The translations under genes were made by a program, and so were the position numbers. From assembly GCA_963971425.1 (NCBI GenBank), contig OZ020515.1:35227856-35291855 (forward strand): DNA of 64,000 nucleotides. The letters run 5' to 3'. Shown here one piece after another: positions 32,197 through 44,200 of the stretch. The notes under the pieces are model-generated. The model saw only the letters and a list, made by a program, of their open reading frames with translations, was not told the DNA's origin and ran no database searches. How positions within the stretch are numbered: position 1 is the first letter of the stretch; each line of letters starts with the position of its first letter. The stretch is from Bryoerythrophyllum caledonicum. Lineage: Eukaryota; Streptophyta; Bryopsida; Pottiales; Pottiaceae.

Positions 32197-33240
32197 TCTT
32201 TTGCCCACACTAGAGCAGTTGTTTGATGCGGTGGGCCACGCTATAGTATTAGTACTCTAGATTTGCGGTCTAGGTACCACCAACTACCATTAATGGAAGA
32301 TGGCTGGGTGAAGACTGCATTTTCAGAAGTTGATCAGGATGGGAGAGATCAACTCTATCATTGAAAGTTTCTCCCATTTGGCCTAAAAAACGCACCCACT
32401 AAGTTTCAAAGGGTGATGGACAAGGTGTTGACCAGTTTACTGTTTGCCCGATGCTACATTGATGATGTTTTCATTTTTAGTAGTAGCCCACATGAGCATG
32501 TGAGGCATCTTCAAGCGGTGTTCGAGTGATTATGGCAATGCAGATTGCGCTTGAACGATGGCAAGCGCAAGTTCTTTTACGATTGGTTACTATATTTAGA
32601 ACATATGATTGTTCCAGGGGATCTTGGCGTACAACAAGCCAAGGTGAATGTGTTGCAAAGGTTTGTGCCCCAACCAAAGTGTCACGACTTGGAGCTTTTT
32701 TTGGCTTGGCAAATTACTATCACCAATTTGTTAAAAACTTTAGCTTGATTGCTAAGCCGTTGACTATTCTCACAAGGAAGGATCAACCATGGACTTGGGG
32801 ACAAGAGCAGCAGCAAGCGTTTGCTACTTTAAAGATGAAGCTTGGTTCAACGCCTATGTTGCGGCGCCAAGATGCTACATGACCATTTCAATTGCCTACA
32901 GACATGAGTGCTGTGAGATTAGGGGCTGTGTTGACTCAAAAGGATGATGAGGAATGGAAGTACGTTGTGGCGTTTTCTTCTAAGAGCAACAACAATGCGG
33001 AGTCCAACTATTTGTCCTATGAGGAGGAGGCTTTGGGCGCAATATGGGCCATAGCCCATTTTAAGCCTTACTTGTATGGGCAATGTTTCACGTTGGTGAG
33101 CGACCATCACCCTTTGAACTAGCTCATGGAGTCTGACAAGCTTATTGGCAGGCTTGTTAGATTGGCTATGTTGCATCAGGAATATGACTTTGAGGTTGTA
33201 CATTAGGCCGACATTACGAACTTGGAAGCGGATGGTTTAT
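32197..33240 (+). pseudogene. Gypsy reverse transcriptase and RNase H, broken
   Basis: RT blocks '[20 protein letters not shown]' (near 32365) and '[19 protein letters not shown]' (YIDD catalytic box near 32455), then 'FFGLANYYHQFVKNFSLIAK' and 'KPLTILTRKDQPWTWG'. RNase H blocks 'DMSAVRLGAVLTQKDD', 'VAFSSKSNNNAESNYLSYEE' and 'HFKPYLYGQCFTLVSDHHPL' follow. The LD-box upstream (32270) is split by a stop. Frames change near 32525-32690 and 32880. Confidence 0.88.
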
Positions 33241-33549
33241 CTCGCATCCAAGTCCCTCGGAGGGGAATCTGACTGGTGTCGGGTGACATGGAGACTGTGA
33301 TAAGAAGCCAGTCCTAGGGTGGCATGGAGCGGTTTACCTCACGTTGATGTTTGGCTCCACATTGACGTTGCGTGATTTGGCAACGGATGAGGAACCGAAT
33401 AGGGCCCAAGTTGTCAGCAATGTGTAGGAAAGGGTTCAGTCTTGCATCAGCATCGACATTAGATACTTTTCCCTATTCTTTTTGCTATAGAGCATGATTT
33501 AGTTGGGCGCCGATTAGCAATGTTTCTTTAGGAGAACGGCCTTCTATTT

Positions 33550-34155
33550 CGGATGTGGCCGGATGGGACTAGGCGCATGATTCCCATGCCAGATCGGAGG
33601 GCATCATTGGTAAGGCAAGTACACAAAGACCAAGGATATTTTGTTGTGCGGCGGACTCATATGATGTTGCACAACCCATTTTGGTGGATCGGTATATATC
33701 AGCAGATCGCCACATATGTTTCTCGATGTGAAGTATGTGATCGGGATAGATCCACCTTCAACACCTTGTAACCGCAGTTGCAGCCTTTGCCTATTATGGG
33801 ATAGGATACCGCTGGTCAATGGACTTTGTTGATCCACTTGTCATGACTCCATGCGAAGCTAAGTATGTCTTGGTGATGGTGGAGCATTTCAGCAAGTGGA
33901 CTGAGCTCGTGGCTCTTCCGCATAACTCTTCAGAGTAGGTGGCCATGGCATTCCTTGACCCAGTGTTGGCTTGTTTTGGAGCCTTAACTGAGATTTTGAC
34001 GGTCTAGGACCTTAAGTTCCTTGGGGCTTTTGAAGCTTTGTGTACCAAGGCTTTCATTGACTATTGGAGTACTTCTCGAAATCAGCTTGAAGCAAATATT
34101 TTGGCTGAGCGTATGGTTCAGACTGTGAAGAGGAGGCCTACGAAAGATAGATAAC
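33550..34155 (+). pseudogene. Gypsy integrase, broken
   Basis: A zinc-binding region 'RRTHMMLHNPFWWIGIYQQI' with 'VSRCEVCDRDRS' (the CxxC of the HHCC fold) is followed by the core: 'WSMDFVDPL' with the first Asp near 33820, 'KYVLVMVEHFSKWTELVALP', a stop-interrupted second Asp block ('LKFLGAFEAL'), and 'ILAERMVQTVKRR' with the catalytic Glu. Confidence 0.82.
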
Positions 34156-34647
34156 TTCATGGTGGCCACAGTGATTGAAATTTGATGATACTATGGATCG
34201 CCATGGAGTACAAGTTTAGCCGGCAAGCTTGACTGGTTGCTTTTAGTCCATGTCACTTATTGTACAGGCGGCAACCAATTTTACCTAGTTCCTTTTGTCA
34301 GAAGTTGGCTCCGGTTGTGGATTTGGACAATCTTGAGGTCTAGGCCTACTGCCTACCGGATTGAGTGGAGTTTCATTAAGCGGGCCATACCCATGGCCAT
34401 GGAGAACTTGTCCATGCCTTAGCACTGTGATACCTTACAGTATGTTTGTATTCGTAGCGGTGTCTACCAACCTATTGATTCTTCCAATATTGACATCTTC
34501 AACCTATTGATTCTTCCCATATGCTTGTTGATTCGACAACCGGCGACATCATCAATTGGATGCGTACAGTTGCTGCAGACATCAACGTGACGTTTAGTCT
34601 TCTTAGTGTTGTTTGGTCCTAGCTGGATAAAAGGTCGTTTTATCCGT

Positions 34648-34680
34648 TAGGGGGGGCATTTGAGAGTGTACTACGTATAC
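34648..34680 (+). other. Polypurine tract and start of 3' LTR
   Basis: AGGGGGGGCATT precedes TGAGAGTGTACTACGTATAC at 34661. A purine run followed by TG is the usual junction of internal domain and 3' LTR. The LTR end is not recognised. Confidence 0.6.
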
Positions 34681-35555
34681 TTGTTTTAGTGTATGTTTTT
34701 TGTTAATTTGATGTTGGTTAGGACTCTCGATCTCTTGTGGTTATCGATCTTTCTTTACACGCCATGTTTACAAAATATTACACTTGTTTGTAAAATTATT
34801 TATGATATTGTGTCTAAACCCTTATTAAACTCATCAATGACAATTGTATTGTGGTTCTAAGTTACAATGCTACAAAAATACAATAAAATATATAAACATA
34901 TGATTAATTATCATAATTATAATACTATATGGAATATTGAAATTAAATAGATGCTTAGTAGTATATCCAAGGCGATCGCTTCATCTTGATTTATGTTTTT
35001 CCATCAAAGAAAGACTTCCTTATCAGTCACCAAAGCTTTGCCATTATAATAAGAAGTACATAAAATATAAAAATGTTGGTGGTTAGAACTATGCACATTT
35101 CTTCCAAATCAAATGTTTTAGAGCTATATTTGATATGATTTCTTAAACTTGAAATTGACCTTACTTCAAATATATACTTTAAATTTGTAGTAAAATCATG
35201 AAAAACATGCAATCACATCATCAAAATGAAAGTAGACATTGCAACTTCCAATTTTGACCTTGTTTTAGAATTTAATGGACACTGAGTGCCTCCCATAAGT
35301 TATAGCCAAATATGGCACTGGTGGATGGAGGTGGTAAAAACATAGTAGAGGTCAAAAGGTAGTATTGGGCTTGATGACTTTAGCCCGATTGCACCTCCAT
35401 TCACCTACTCGTTCAAAGGCACAATTGTCATCCTACTTTATAGGCGGAGTGAGGTTGATACAAATGAGACTACCAACAATGGTTGTAAGTAAGCCAAGGT
35501 TACAGTTAGTTGAGATTATAAGTTAACTGCATAATAACTTATAGAAAGATGAGTC
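34681..35555. other. No gene seen; possibly decayed LTR at the left
   Basis: AT-rich DNA with short frames only, up to the TAA target duplication of the Harbinger-like element. Confidence 0.4.
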
Positions 35556-35558
35556 TAA

Positions 35559-36533
35559 GGGCCGGTTTACATTAGGCCTGGGGTTGGATGGAAGGCCAGC
35601 CCAATTTGCCTTCAATCCGGCCTTCAATCCGACCCCAATTCTTCCATCCGGCCCCAAATAATGTAAAGCATTGAGGCCGGATTCTAGGGCCGGATTTCAA
35701 ATTCATCATCTTGGCCCTAGTCAATGTAAAGTGTTGGGGCCGGATTCTAGTGCTAAATTTCCAATTTTTAAGTGTCTTAGATTTTCATAAGGCTCAACTA
35801 AAAATTATAGAAGCACATGTGTCAAGCTTTTGTCTTTGTTTCTTTCCTAGTTTAAAGAAAAATAGGTTTCATATATTAACTTTACATGTTTTCTTTCCTT
35901 ACTACATTTTAAATAAATAAATAAATAAATAAGAGTATGTTTTCTATTTTCATAAAAAAATTCCCTTTTCTCTTATTTTTTATAGGTCTAAAATAAAAGA
36001 GAGTTCTTTTTTCATATATATGCAACTTCTAATTCCTCTTCCTATTTTGACTATTGGAAAAAAGAGTTTTATTTATTTTATTTGGCCAAATCCCTATTTT
36101 TGGATGCATATCCAAATGGAAGGAGTATTTTAACTTTTTAAAAAATAAAATAAAATAATGATTTAAAAAAAATCGAAATAGAAAATTAATTTTTTCAATT
36201 TTTTTTTTTCAAAATAAAAAATAAAATAAAAAATAAAAAATAAACTTTTTATTAATTGACGGTAACGATTTGAAGGATCCAACGGAGGAACCGAATCCGG
36301 CCCTAGATGGAAGTTTGGGCCACCCCAAACCTCGTCCCAATTGCTCCCTTGGGGCCGGATGGTTTGGCGCCAAAACCATGCCACCTAAGGCGACACGTAG
36401 GATGAAATGTGGTTCCGGCCGGCCCCAAGTATAAAGCTCTTGGGTTGGATTTTGAGAGATTGAAAGATCCTATAGGTTGAAACTTGGAGAGTTCCGACCG
36501 GCCTTTAATCCGGCCCCAAGTATAAACCGGCCC
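35559..36533. mobile_element. PIF/Harbinger (Tourist-like) element, non-autonomous
   Basis: The left end GGGCCGGTTTACATTAGG and the right end, inverted GGGCCGGTTTATACTTGG, match well, and TAA flanks both sides (35556-35558, 36534-36536). A 3-bp TWA duplication and G-rich ends fit PIF/Harbinger. CCGGCCCCAA and inverted copies repeat in the first 200 and last 250 bp. The middle is an A/T-rich tract without a transposase. Confidence 0.85.
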
Positions 36534-36695
36534 TAAGTCCAACTCTCACAAGAACATGTAAAAAAGTAACAAGGTTCCGGGAAAGAGGAAGAAGGAAGAG
36601 GGCAAAAAGGAGCAGGGAAGCGCAGTAAATGCCAAGATGACCTGGTAACCGGCGGAGAGAATGAACTCCGCCACAGTCCGAGACCGGGACGCGGG

Positions 36696-36814
36696 TATGG
36701 AATGCCAAAAAGGCTAGGAATTGACATTTCTTGGTACCGTGGGGAAGATTCCCGTTACCCCCGGTAACATTCTCTATACCCTGGGAAAGATGCTTTATAC
36801 CACGGGAAAGATTC
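36696..36814. repeat. Left 119-bp terminal inverted repeat
   Basis: Begins TATGGAATGCCAAAAAGG. Compared base by base with the reverse complement of 51890-52008, I find one mismatch (G for C at about 36739). Its inner half is built of the 21-bp repeat. Confidence 0.95.
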
Positions 36815-36885
36815 AATGTACCTTGGGAAGATGCTATGTACCCCGGGAAAGATTCGATGAACACTGAGAAGATTCTATCCCACAA
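36735..36885. repeat. 21-bp repeats, left subterminal
   Basis: Seven or so degenerate units around TRTACCNNGGGAAAGATTC. The first four belong to the terminal inverted repeat; the rest are specific to this end. Confidence 0.9.
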
Positions 36886-37196
36886 GCGGATATTAGCTGG
36901 TTAGTATATTTCAACAGGGTATCAACTTGTATTCGTATGGGTACAACATTAGATTTCTACCAAAATACATCCCGTCTGCCCGGCGATTCATCTATACCGT
37001 TCGTGTGAGTTCATCGTCTCCGCCCATCTGTTTCAGGTGAGGACAACACCCCAAACCCTGAGCTTTGGGCCGCATCCTCTCACCGCATTCCAGCGCCACA
37101 CTCTTCGCTCTCTTGCCGCACTCCTCACTCTCTAAGTTTCACTCTCTACGTTGCAGGCTGCGGCAGTGGACATCAGTTGCGTCTCCACCTCTGTCT

Positions 37197-37430
37197 TTAT
37201 GTGTTAGATGCGTTTTCGTTGTTGTCGGTCTTAACCCTAGCGTGCTATGTCTCTCTCTGCGCAAGTTTTGCTTTAATGCACGGTGAAGTTCGATTGGTGA
37301 AGCGAGATTTGAAAGGTCTGTTAGATGCGTTTGCGTTGTTGTCGGTCTTAACCCTAGCGTGCTCTCTCTCTGCTCGAGTTCTGCTTCAATGCATGGTTAA
37401 GTTGGATCGGTGGAGCGAGATCTGAAAGGT
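37197..37430 (+). repeat. Tandem duplication of about 118 bp
   Basis: A segment including TTGTTGTCGGTCTTAACCCTAGCGTGCT occurs twice (from about 37197 and about 37313), both followed by 'GAGCGAGATYTGAAAGGTCTGTT'-like sequence. It resembles 5' leader/intron DNA of the captured DnaJ gene. Confidence 0.8.
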
Positions 37431-37756
37431 CTGTTGATGTGTTGTGGTTTGTATTGGTTTATGTAGTGTCGTCATGGTTTATGTAGTGTCGTCATGGTTT
37501 ATGTAGCTTTGCTCATGCGTCCCGCTTCTGCGTCGCGGATGTGTTGAATTGGTGCCTCCTGTGGCCCTATCGGATTTGTGCTCCGCTTTTAATCGAGATT
37601 GGCGGGTGAAGTCTCTCTTGCTCTGAAAGACGTCGTTTTTATGTTCACTGGGGGGTGGTCGTCGCCGGATCTACTGATTTCCCCTTGTCGTCATGGAGAA
37701 GGCGGTGTAGGTATGTTATGTTGATCGATGGGGCGTGAATTGTTTGGTGTGCGTAG

Positions 37757-38411
37757 TTCAAGGAGCTCGCCCAGGAGTACGAAGTGCTGAGTGATCCCGA
37801 GAAGAGGGAGATTTACGATCAGCATGGGGAGGACGCTCTCAAGGCGGTGCCTCGCACAATCCATTCGACATTTTCGAGTCTTTCTTCGAGGGTGGCGGCA
37901 ACCCTTTCGCAGGTGCGGCATCACGGATCCGCGTGGTTTTTCGGGGATTTGGACGTTCATGTGTGTGTCTGTGTTTTTGGTTGTTGTGATGGGGGTGTGC
38001 GAGATGTGCAATGGTGCGTGATTGATTAGGAACTGGGTGCCGAGCGTGTTTCCGCAGTCTTGCATGCATGGGATAAGAACGTGCATTCCAAATGCATTAG
38101 AAGAAGTTCATGTGGTCATTACCAATCCTTAAGTGAAACGTGAGGTGGATTGCACTGTGGAAAACTTTCCAGCTCCTAAGGTTCCAATGTAATTGATTGT
38201 CCAGGAAAAGATTGAAGACGGGTGCATCGAGTTGGTGCGCAGGGTGTCAGGGTTCAGGCGTGAAGGTGTCCATCTGGCAGCTGGGCCTCAACATGATTCA
38301 AGAGATTCAATATGTTTGCTCTGACTGCTGCGGCTCAGGCGAGACCATCAGCGAGAAGGTAAGTGTAAGGGCAGTGCAAGCCTGCAAGGGCCAGAAGGTG
38401 GTGCAGGTTTA
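37757..38411 (+). pseudogene. Captured DnaJ (plant ANJ1-type) gene fragment
   Basis: An exon at 37757-37912, with AG before and GT after, encodes FKELAQEYEVLSDPEKREIY and 'DQHGEDALK', the end of a J-domain, then after a one-base slip the G/F region 'HNPFDIFESFFEGGGNPFA'. A second part at about 38212-38411 encodes cysteine-rich zinc-finger repeats: 'CAGCQGSGVKVSIWQLG', 'VCSDCCGSGETISEK' and 'CKGQKVVQ'. Some Cys and Arg positions have changed and frames are broken. The J-domain HPD exon and the substrate-binding C-terminus are absent, so this is a fragment, not a working co-chaperone. Confidence 0.85.
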
Positions 38412-38453
38412 GGGTTTAGATGGGGAGTTTTTTTTTGATGATTTTGCAACCAG

Positions 38454-39162
38454 TTGATGAACGGTACAAGAGCTTGAAGGATGGAAGGAAGGTGTGTGGC
38501 AAGTGCTACAGGAGCTTGAAGGATGCAGTGATGGCGACCAAGGATTGCCAGCCTCTATACCTTGACATACTGAAATACTACAGAGTGACCCTGGGAATGC
38601 CTATTGAACAAGAAGTACCCATGCTTTTGGTGGAGCAAGAGGCCCTCAACAACGCCCATGAAGTTGAGAAAGATGTAAGAAGTTCTTCCACTTTGATGTG
38701 AACTCTCTTTTGTTCAAATCAGGATTTATAGTTTGGACCTTAATATCCGTTTCTCAGTTCTGGTTCCTTTTATGCAGCCTGGACTTTGATCTAGCGAACA
38801 CTATGCAGGGACACACTCACGCTCCAAAAACGCGAGGTCTTTCTTTGTCAGAACAGCATATCCTTCCTGTAAGAAAACCGGACTTCTACTTTTTAATAAT
38901 TTTTTCCATTTCGATGAAATGTTGTAGGAATTCTTCTAATGTGATGTTTCCTGTCATGCTTTTGCAACTGTCATTTACCCTTTTCTTGAACTAGTTAATT
39001 TAAGCGAAGGACCTGCATTACCTACTCCTTTTATTAATCTGGATGATTTTTGGAACAAATATACAACGCAGGTATTCATAGCGGCTACCCTATGGTAGAA
39101 ATGCGGAAAATGCCACGCCATTGCAAGGTGACAACAATTCTTGTTCTTTTAGGATTACCCAG
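38454..39162 (+). pseudogene. Captured DA1-type LIM/peptidase gene fragment with introns
   Basis: Three exon-like pieces with intact splice sites: 38454-38674 ('DERYKSLKDGRKVCGKCYRS', 'DCQPLYLDILKYYRVTLGM', 'EVPMLLVEQEALNNA'), 38809-38868 ('GHTHAPKTRGLSLSEQH') and 39072-39162 ('YPMVEMRKMPRHCKVTTILV', 'LLGLPR'). These match in order the region of plant DA1/DAR ubiquitin-activated peptidases between the LIM domain and the HEMMH metallopeptidase site. The LIM domain and the catalytic part are missing. Retained introns show capture at the DNA level, not by reverse transcription. Confidence 0.85.
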
Positions 39163-40182
39163 GTATGTACTTTGTTTTGAGATCATGCTTGTATGTCAAC
39201 AATGCTTTGCTCCCAGAAAATTACATTTATTGGCAGTGTTTTCCTTGGTAGCCCTTTCTTAACATGCATCTTGGCAAGCGTAAATTAGTTTACACCACGT
39301 TCTCAAACTTCAACATTAAAATCTGACCAGCATTTTATGTGTTATTTGGGCGTGCAGAGCGTGCAGATTATTAACAGGATCCACTAGCGCACAAATTGAT
39401 GCACGCTCGGATCCGCCTTGACGGTGAGTAACATAACACACTACAGTTCCTTCTAAAGTCACCCAAAATTGAGTAAGATACGCCCACTTTTTCTCACAGT
39501 GAAATCCACCCGTGAATAGCTCTCTATTAGAGAAAAGCGACTAGTATTCATGATTGACTTTGTGCAAACTCTTTCTTCACTCTCACTGTAACTGCTTTGC
39601 CTTGGTTTAGAGACCACCAATAAGGATTCACCACGAAGCTCTTCCAATGATTTAATGGCTATTAAGAGTGAGGAGTGAGCAGGGTTAAGAATCATAAACT
39701 TTATAACAACAAAAATTAAATCAGAATCTAAAACATTAGTTCAGTAAAGAGAAGTTCATTAAAACTTTGGGCGACTTCACAAAATACTTTTTTGTCTTTG
39801 AGCTGACTATAGAATGGCCATATTCATTAAATTGAGACTTTTCAGAGATTTTGAGACAAAATGCTAGTTCTTGAAAATTCATTTAAAAAAATAATGACTA
39901 CAACAAAAAATAAATAATGCTCAAATAGTAATTCTATAATGAAAATCTAAAAGCTGGTGTTGTGATTTATTTATAAAAAAATACTAGTAAAGAGATAAAG
40001 GGGTTTATCCTTGAGTCGAGGATAAAATTGAGACTGCAAAAAGTCTCAATTTAACGAATATGACGTTTAGATATTTTTAGCTATTAAGTGTAGACATTAC
40101 TAATTAAAATTGAAAAAAGAGTACAATAATCATGGTATCTTTGCCTTGCTATACAAAGAACAGTTCTAATTTTCTTGCACAG
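39163..40182. other. No gene seen
   Basis: AT-rich sequence between the DA1 and VWA/Cache fragments. Only short frames occur; it may be intronic or intergenic DNA carried along with the captured pieces. Confidence 0.4.
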
Positions 40183-40531
40183 GTGATAGTGATCTTCACA
40201 GACGGTCAGTTCGCGCCATTAGACGCCACCATCTTTCCCACGACGACCACCTTTGACTCAAAAGTGAAGATCATCGTGTACAAGCTGCCGCGCCAGACTG
40301 ACCCGAATCCATTCCTGCGCCTAACCATGCTATTCGAGGTCCTGTCCAACACCAAGGGCACCTTCGAGCTGCTGGAGCCCCTCACCACAATTAATCCTCT
40401 CTACTCCATTCGCAGCTTCTACACGTTCCTGGCCCAGACACAGCTGGTTGAGGCCAAGAATCAGTCCACCTGGAGTGCTCGGTACACTAGTGTCTCACAG
40501 GCCCTAAATGGCACTACTGTTACTTATCCAG
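40183..40531 (+). pseudogene. Captured exon of a VWA/Cache-like gene
   Basis: A 349-bp exon-like block bounded by TTGCACAG and CCAG|GTTGG encodes VIVIFTDGQFAPLDATIFPT, 'VKIIVYKLPRQTDPNPFL', 'FEVLSNTKGTFELLEPL' and 'YSIRSFYTFLAQTQLVE', ending 'TVTYPG'. The order (VWA strand ending in TDG, later VWA strands, then YxxY...W and VTYPG) resembles VWA plus Cache proteins related to calcium-channel alpha2/delta. It is GC-rich relative to its surroundings. The open frame is intact but isolated. Confidence 0.6.
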
Positions 40532-40559
40532 GTTGGTTCTTCTCATCACCTCATTTGTT

Positions 40560-40860
40560 GTGGAAAATCTGTGTTTCTGGAGCTTGAAGATACCTCCTCT
40601 TTTGGTCTATTGTGGTACCGTTTTTTTAGCTCCATATGGGTATTGGATTGATTGGAGAGCTTGTGGAGCCTGTGTTTCTAGAGTTTGAAGGTTCCTCCTC
40701 TTCTGATTTATTGTGGTACTGTTTTTTACTCTATATAGTTATTGGATTGGTAGAAGAGCTGATTGTTTTTGTATTAGAGTTGTTGGATTGGGTATGGAAG
40801 AGCTTGGTGGTTTTCTTTTATTATAGTTGTTTGATCATAGAAGAGCTCGGTGGTCTTTAA
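40560..40860 (+). repeat. Degenerate tandem duplication of about 117 bp
   Basis: TGTGTTTCTGGAGCTTGAAG at 40570 recurs as TGTGTTTCTAGAGTTTGAAG at 40672, and the following 'CTCCTCTT..TTGTGGTACYGTTTTTT' and 'TATTGGATTG' blocks also recur. Probably intron sequence of the captured fragment. Confidence 0.65.
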
Positions 40861-41253
40861 ACTCAATTCAAGGTAGTTTTAGTTGTCCTTGGAAGTGAAG
40901 TGAGAGTTTGCACATGAGATCAACCAAGATGAATATTAGTCTCCTTTGAGCTGATTCTATACAATGAAAACTTCCATACAGTCGAGATTGATAGCAATTA
41001 TCATGTTGCAGTTAAAAACTTTCACGGTAAAGCTCACGGGCGACATCGTATTCGAATTTTTCTGGTCTTCAGTCCTTGGGTTGAGAAAGACGCAACCCGG
41101 TCGGTATCCTTTGAACTCTGCTGTTCTATACCAAAATTTATTGTTCACATCATGACATCTTTTAACATAGCATTTAGAGAAAAATCATAGAGTTGTAGTT
41201 TGAGAGCTATCCAACAACTCATCTAACTCTATGTTGTATGAAAATATCAAATT

Positions 41254-44200
41254 CTATGGGCGTCCATAACTAGTGTCCATAGTTGAGATGTTGATTTTCC
41301 GCAACATACTTTGCAGGGATTTGTATGGCGGCAGAAGAAGGGTGGTGAAGCACGTGCTCGCTTGTACACAAGGTTCGTCGTCTCTAGCCAATAACTCAAC
41401 TGTGATGTTTGCATTGCTGAAGTACTCTTTCCCTGTAATAAAAACAGCCAATCTTGTCCTCTCCATGTTAGTCATGCTATGAACGGCTGTTTCAAACCAT
41501 ACTTGTTGTTGATGTGCAATAGACGCCCTGAAGTGAACAACCTTCATGAACTCTGTAGCATCCACAGAGCAGGCCCCTGAAAAAATGATCTTCAAACACT
41601 CAGGGTTTAGTAGAGCCAAGTCTGCTAGAAAATTAGCTTTCTCCACAGGCGAAATTGGAGCTGTCTCCACGCTCATGAAGAATCCTTCTCTCAATGCTGC
41701 ACCCACTAACGCCCTGTCTTTGAACAAATGTGTCCAGATGATTGCACCGATCTTCCCTTCAACCTCGGAGCTCCAGTTGCCTTCATCGATCACGAAGTTC
41801 TGAAATGACCAACCTAGGCTGTCGTCTATCTCCTCGTCACAAAGGTGAGTGACTAGTGCTGATGCCTCTTCATACGACTTCCTTAGTTGTTTCAGGATAT
41901 TCCATTTTGTGGGGAAGCATAATCGAAAGTCCCTCTCCAAAGACCATCGTAACTGTTGGTCAATACTTAATAAATCCTCAGGAACCATGTCACACATCAT
42001 GAGCAGCGTAGAAAATGTGAATGGGCGATTAACCTCCAAGTTATTGAACGCGATACTCCAGATCAGGTGTCCCAACATGGGTGCCTGCATTGATTTGAAA
42101 TTCAGTAAATATATTCAGCAATGAAGTTTGAATACTGAAATATTCAAATTGAACATAAGTAATACATACCACATCAAGTTGTCTCTTAGGTGCGATGATA
42201 TCTCCATCTTTTAATGGGTGTAGAATCGTTCCTTCCCGATTGTTTGGATACTCGAAAATCTCGCTGTAATTCTGTCCATAGCACAAATTGTATTCAGTAC
42301 TTGATTTGTTCAAATCTTCTAATTTGAAATAGATTTTAGACAAATGACTGGGACCTCCGGAATGATTCCTTGGACCTCAGGGATGATTCCTTGTACCCTG
42401 GGAAATATTCCCTAAATCCTAAGAAATATTCCCTGGACCCTAAGAAATATTCTCTGAAATCATGTTTCACTGTTGAATTGTAGGTTCAGATGGTGGGGAC
42501 TTACAAACTGATAGGAGACAAACTGCTTCCAGCATGAGGTAAGCCAAGCGTTTCTTAATCCATCCACATCAATTGTTTGCTTCTCTTTTATCCCGCTCTT
42601 GTGGACGAATTTGATCTTCACGTTGAAGCAGGCTTTGTTCTCCAGAACTACATCGTTCCATTTCTCAGAGAAAGCCTTGTATTCCTTTCCTTGATGTACC
42701 TGAATTCAAGTACAAACATTGTTTTTAGTATATCATTTTTGTCAACTGTTGTTGACATTATATTTTCTAAGTGATTCTACAATTTACCTTAATGATTTCT
42801 TCAGGTACCAAGGATGAAGAGTCGCAGTAGAATTTGAAAGGGAAGAACACTTTCTTCTCAATGTAGTATCTCTGGAATGCCAATAGTGCTGCCTCCACTG
42901 CTTCCCTTTTCTGAATAAGATCTTCCTCCCCAAGGTTTTCGTTCATTCTTCCATTTCTTGATTTGCACATTAACCTCAACAAACTCTTGCTGATTCTCTT
43001 GTTAGAAGGAAGGTTATATACTTCATCTAACATGTTAATGTGCTCTGTGCCTTGTTCACCATAGGTTTGCAAAATCAAGAGGGAGTGCTCCTTGCAAAGT
43101 GCATCACCTGGAAGTAAGTGAACTAACCATCCGAATTCTTCCCATTCTCTCCAGAACGGTCTAGCATTAGACTCAAATTCCCTCCTGATGTCTGCAGCCG
43201 TATACATTGCTATCTCCCGCACAGTATCTTCTTCTGTGAATTTCACCAAATCACTCTCTAGACATGTTAGTCCCATGCGATTGTTTCTGCACTTCATGAG
43301 TTGTCTTGTGATGGACTCGATCTCTGGTTGCTGCTTTTCAGCTCCCTGTAACACTGTTGTCTCCAATTCTTGGATGGCTCGCCAGAACAATCGGCTATGT
43401 GGATCACTGTCAGCGACTTGGTGAGCATTACAATTTCTTCTCTCCAGAGCTGTGTAGTATGCTTTCTCCGCTTCTACCCATAATTCTGATAGGTGGTCTA
43501 AATGACTCTCGCTGTTGATGTACACTTGTCCGCTAATGTCAATAAATGTTGATGTGCGTCCAGGTGTGGGAGGTGTGGGTACAGGAGCACTCCAGCTCGT
43601 AGATGAACTTGCAATTCCAGCAACACTGTAAGAAGCATAACATGATTACATTTAGTAGGTTTTGTAAATGAATTTGTCTTATGATAGTGAAAGACATACA
43701 AATAAAAAAAAACTTATTGGAAGTAGTTGGTGGAACTCTTACCTTGTCTCTTGAGCAGTTGGTCGAACTCCACTTTGAGTAGGAGCTGGGAGAGCTAGGC
43801 GTCCAGAATTGCATGCAATTGGAGGAGCAGCTGAGCTGGAGCTGTAAGCAAATATTTTTGTAAAATTAGCATGTCTTCAAATTTGTCAAGCTTTTTTTAT
43901 TCCTAACAATACTTCATTTTAAATGCAATGTTTTTGATGAATTTAGCTGTTGTTCAAGAGAGACCATTGCCTTTGAAATGATTCAGAGGACTTGGAATAG
44001 ATTCTCAAGCCTTCGGGAAAGATTCCTAGTACCTTGGAAACGATTCCAAGGACCCTGGGAATGATTCCAAGACCATTGCAAAAGATTTTCAGGACCCAAG
44101 ACTTTAAGGTAGACAATAATGTATCAACTTTAGTAGGAATAGGTCTATATGTAAAATGAATCAGAATAGAACATTGGAATAAGGTAACAAATGTAATACC

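Larger units (their letters stand above)
28300..34680 (+). mobile_element. Decayed Ty3/Gypsy element encoding a C5-methyltransferase
   Basis: Plus-strand order: gag with two zinc knuckles, protease, cytosine-5 methyltransferase-like domain, reverse transcriptase, RNase H, integrase, polypurine tract. RT before integrase places it in Ty3/Gypsy. Stops and frameshifts break every domain, so it is inactive. Insertion of a DNA methyltransferase between protease and RT recalls the retrotransposon-borne methyltransferases reported in charophyte algae and dinoflagellates. Many changes look like C-to-T or G-to-A, as expected for a methylated element decaying by deamination. No 5' LTR is recognised. 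Confidence 0.85.
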
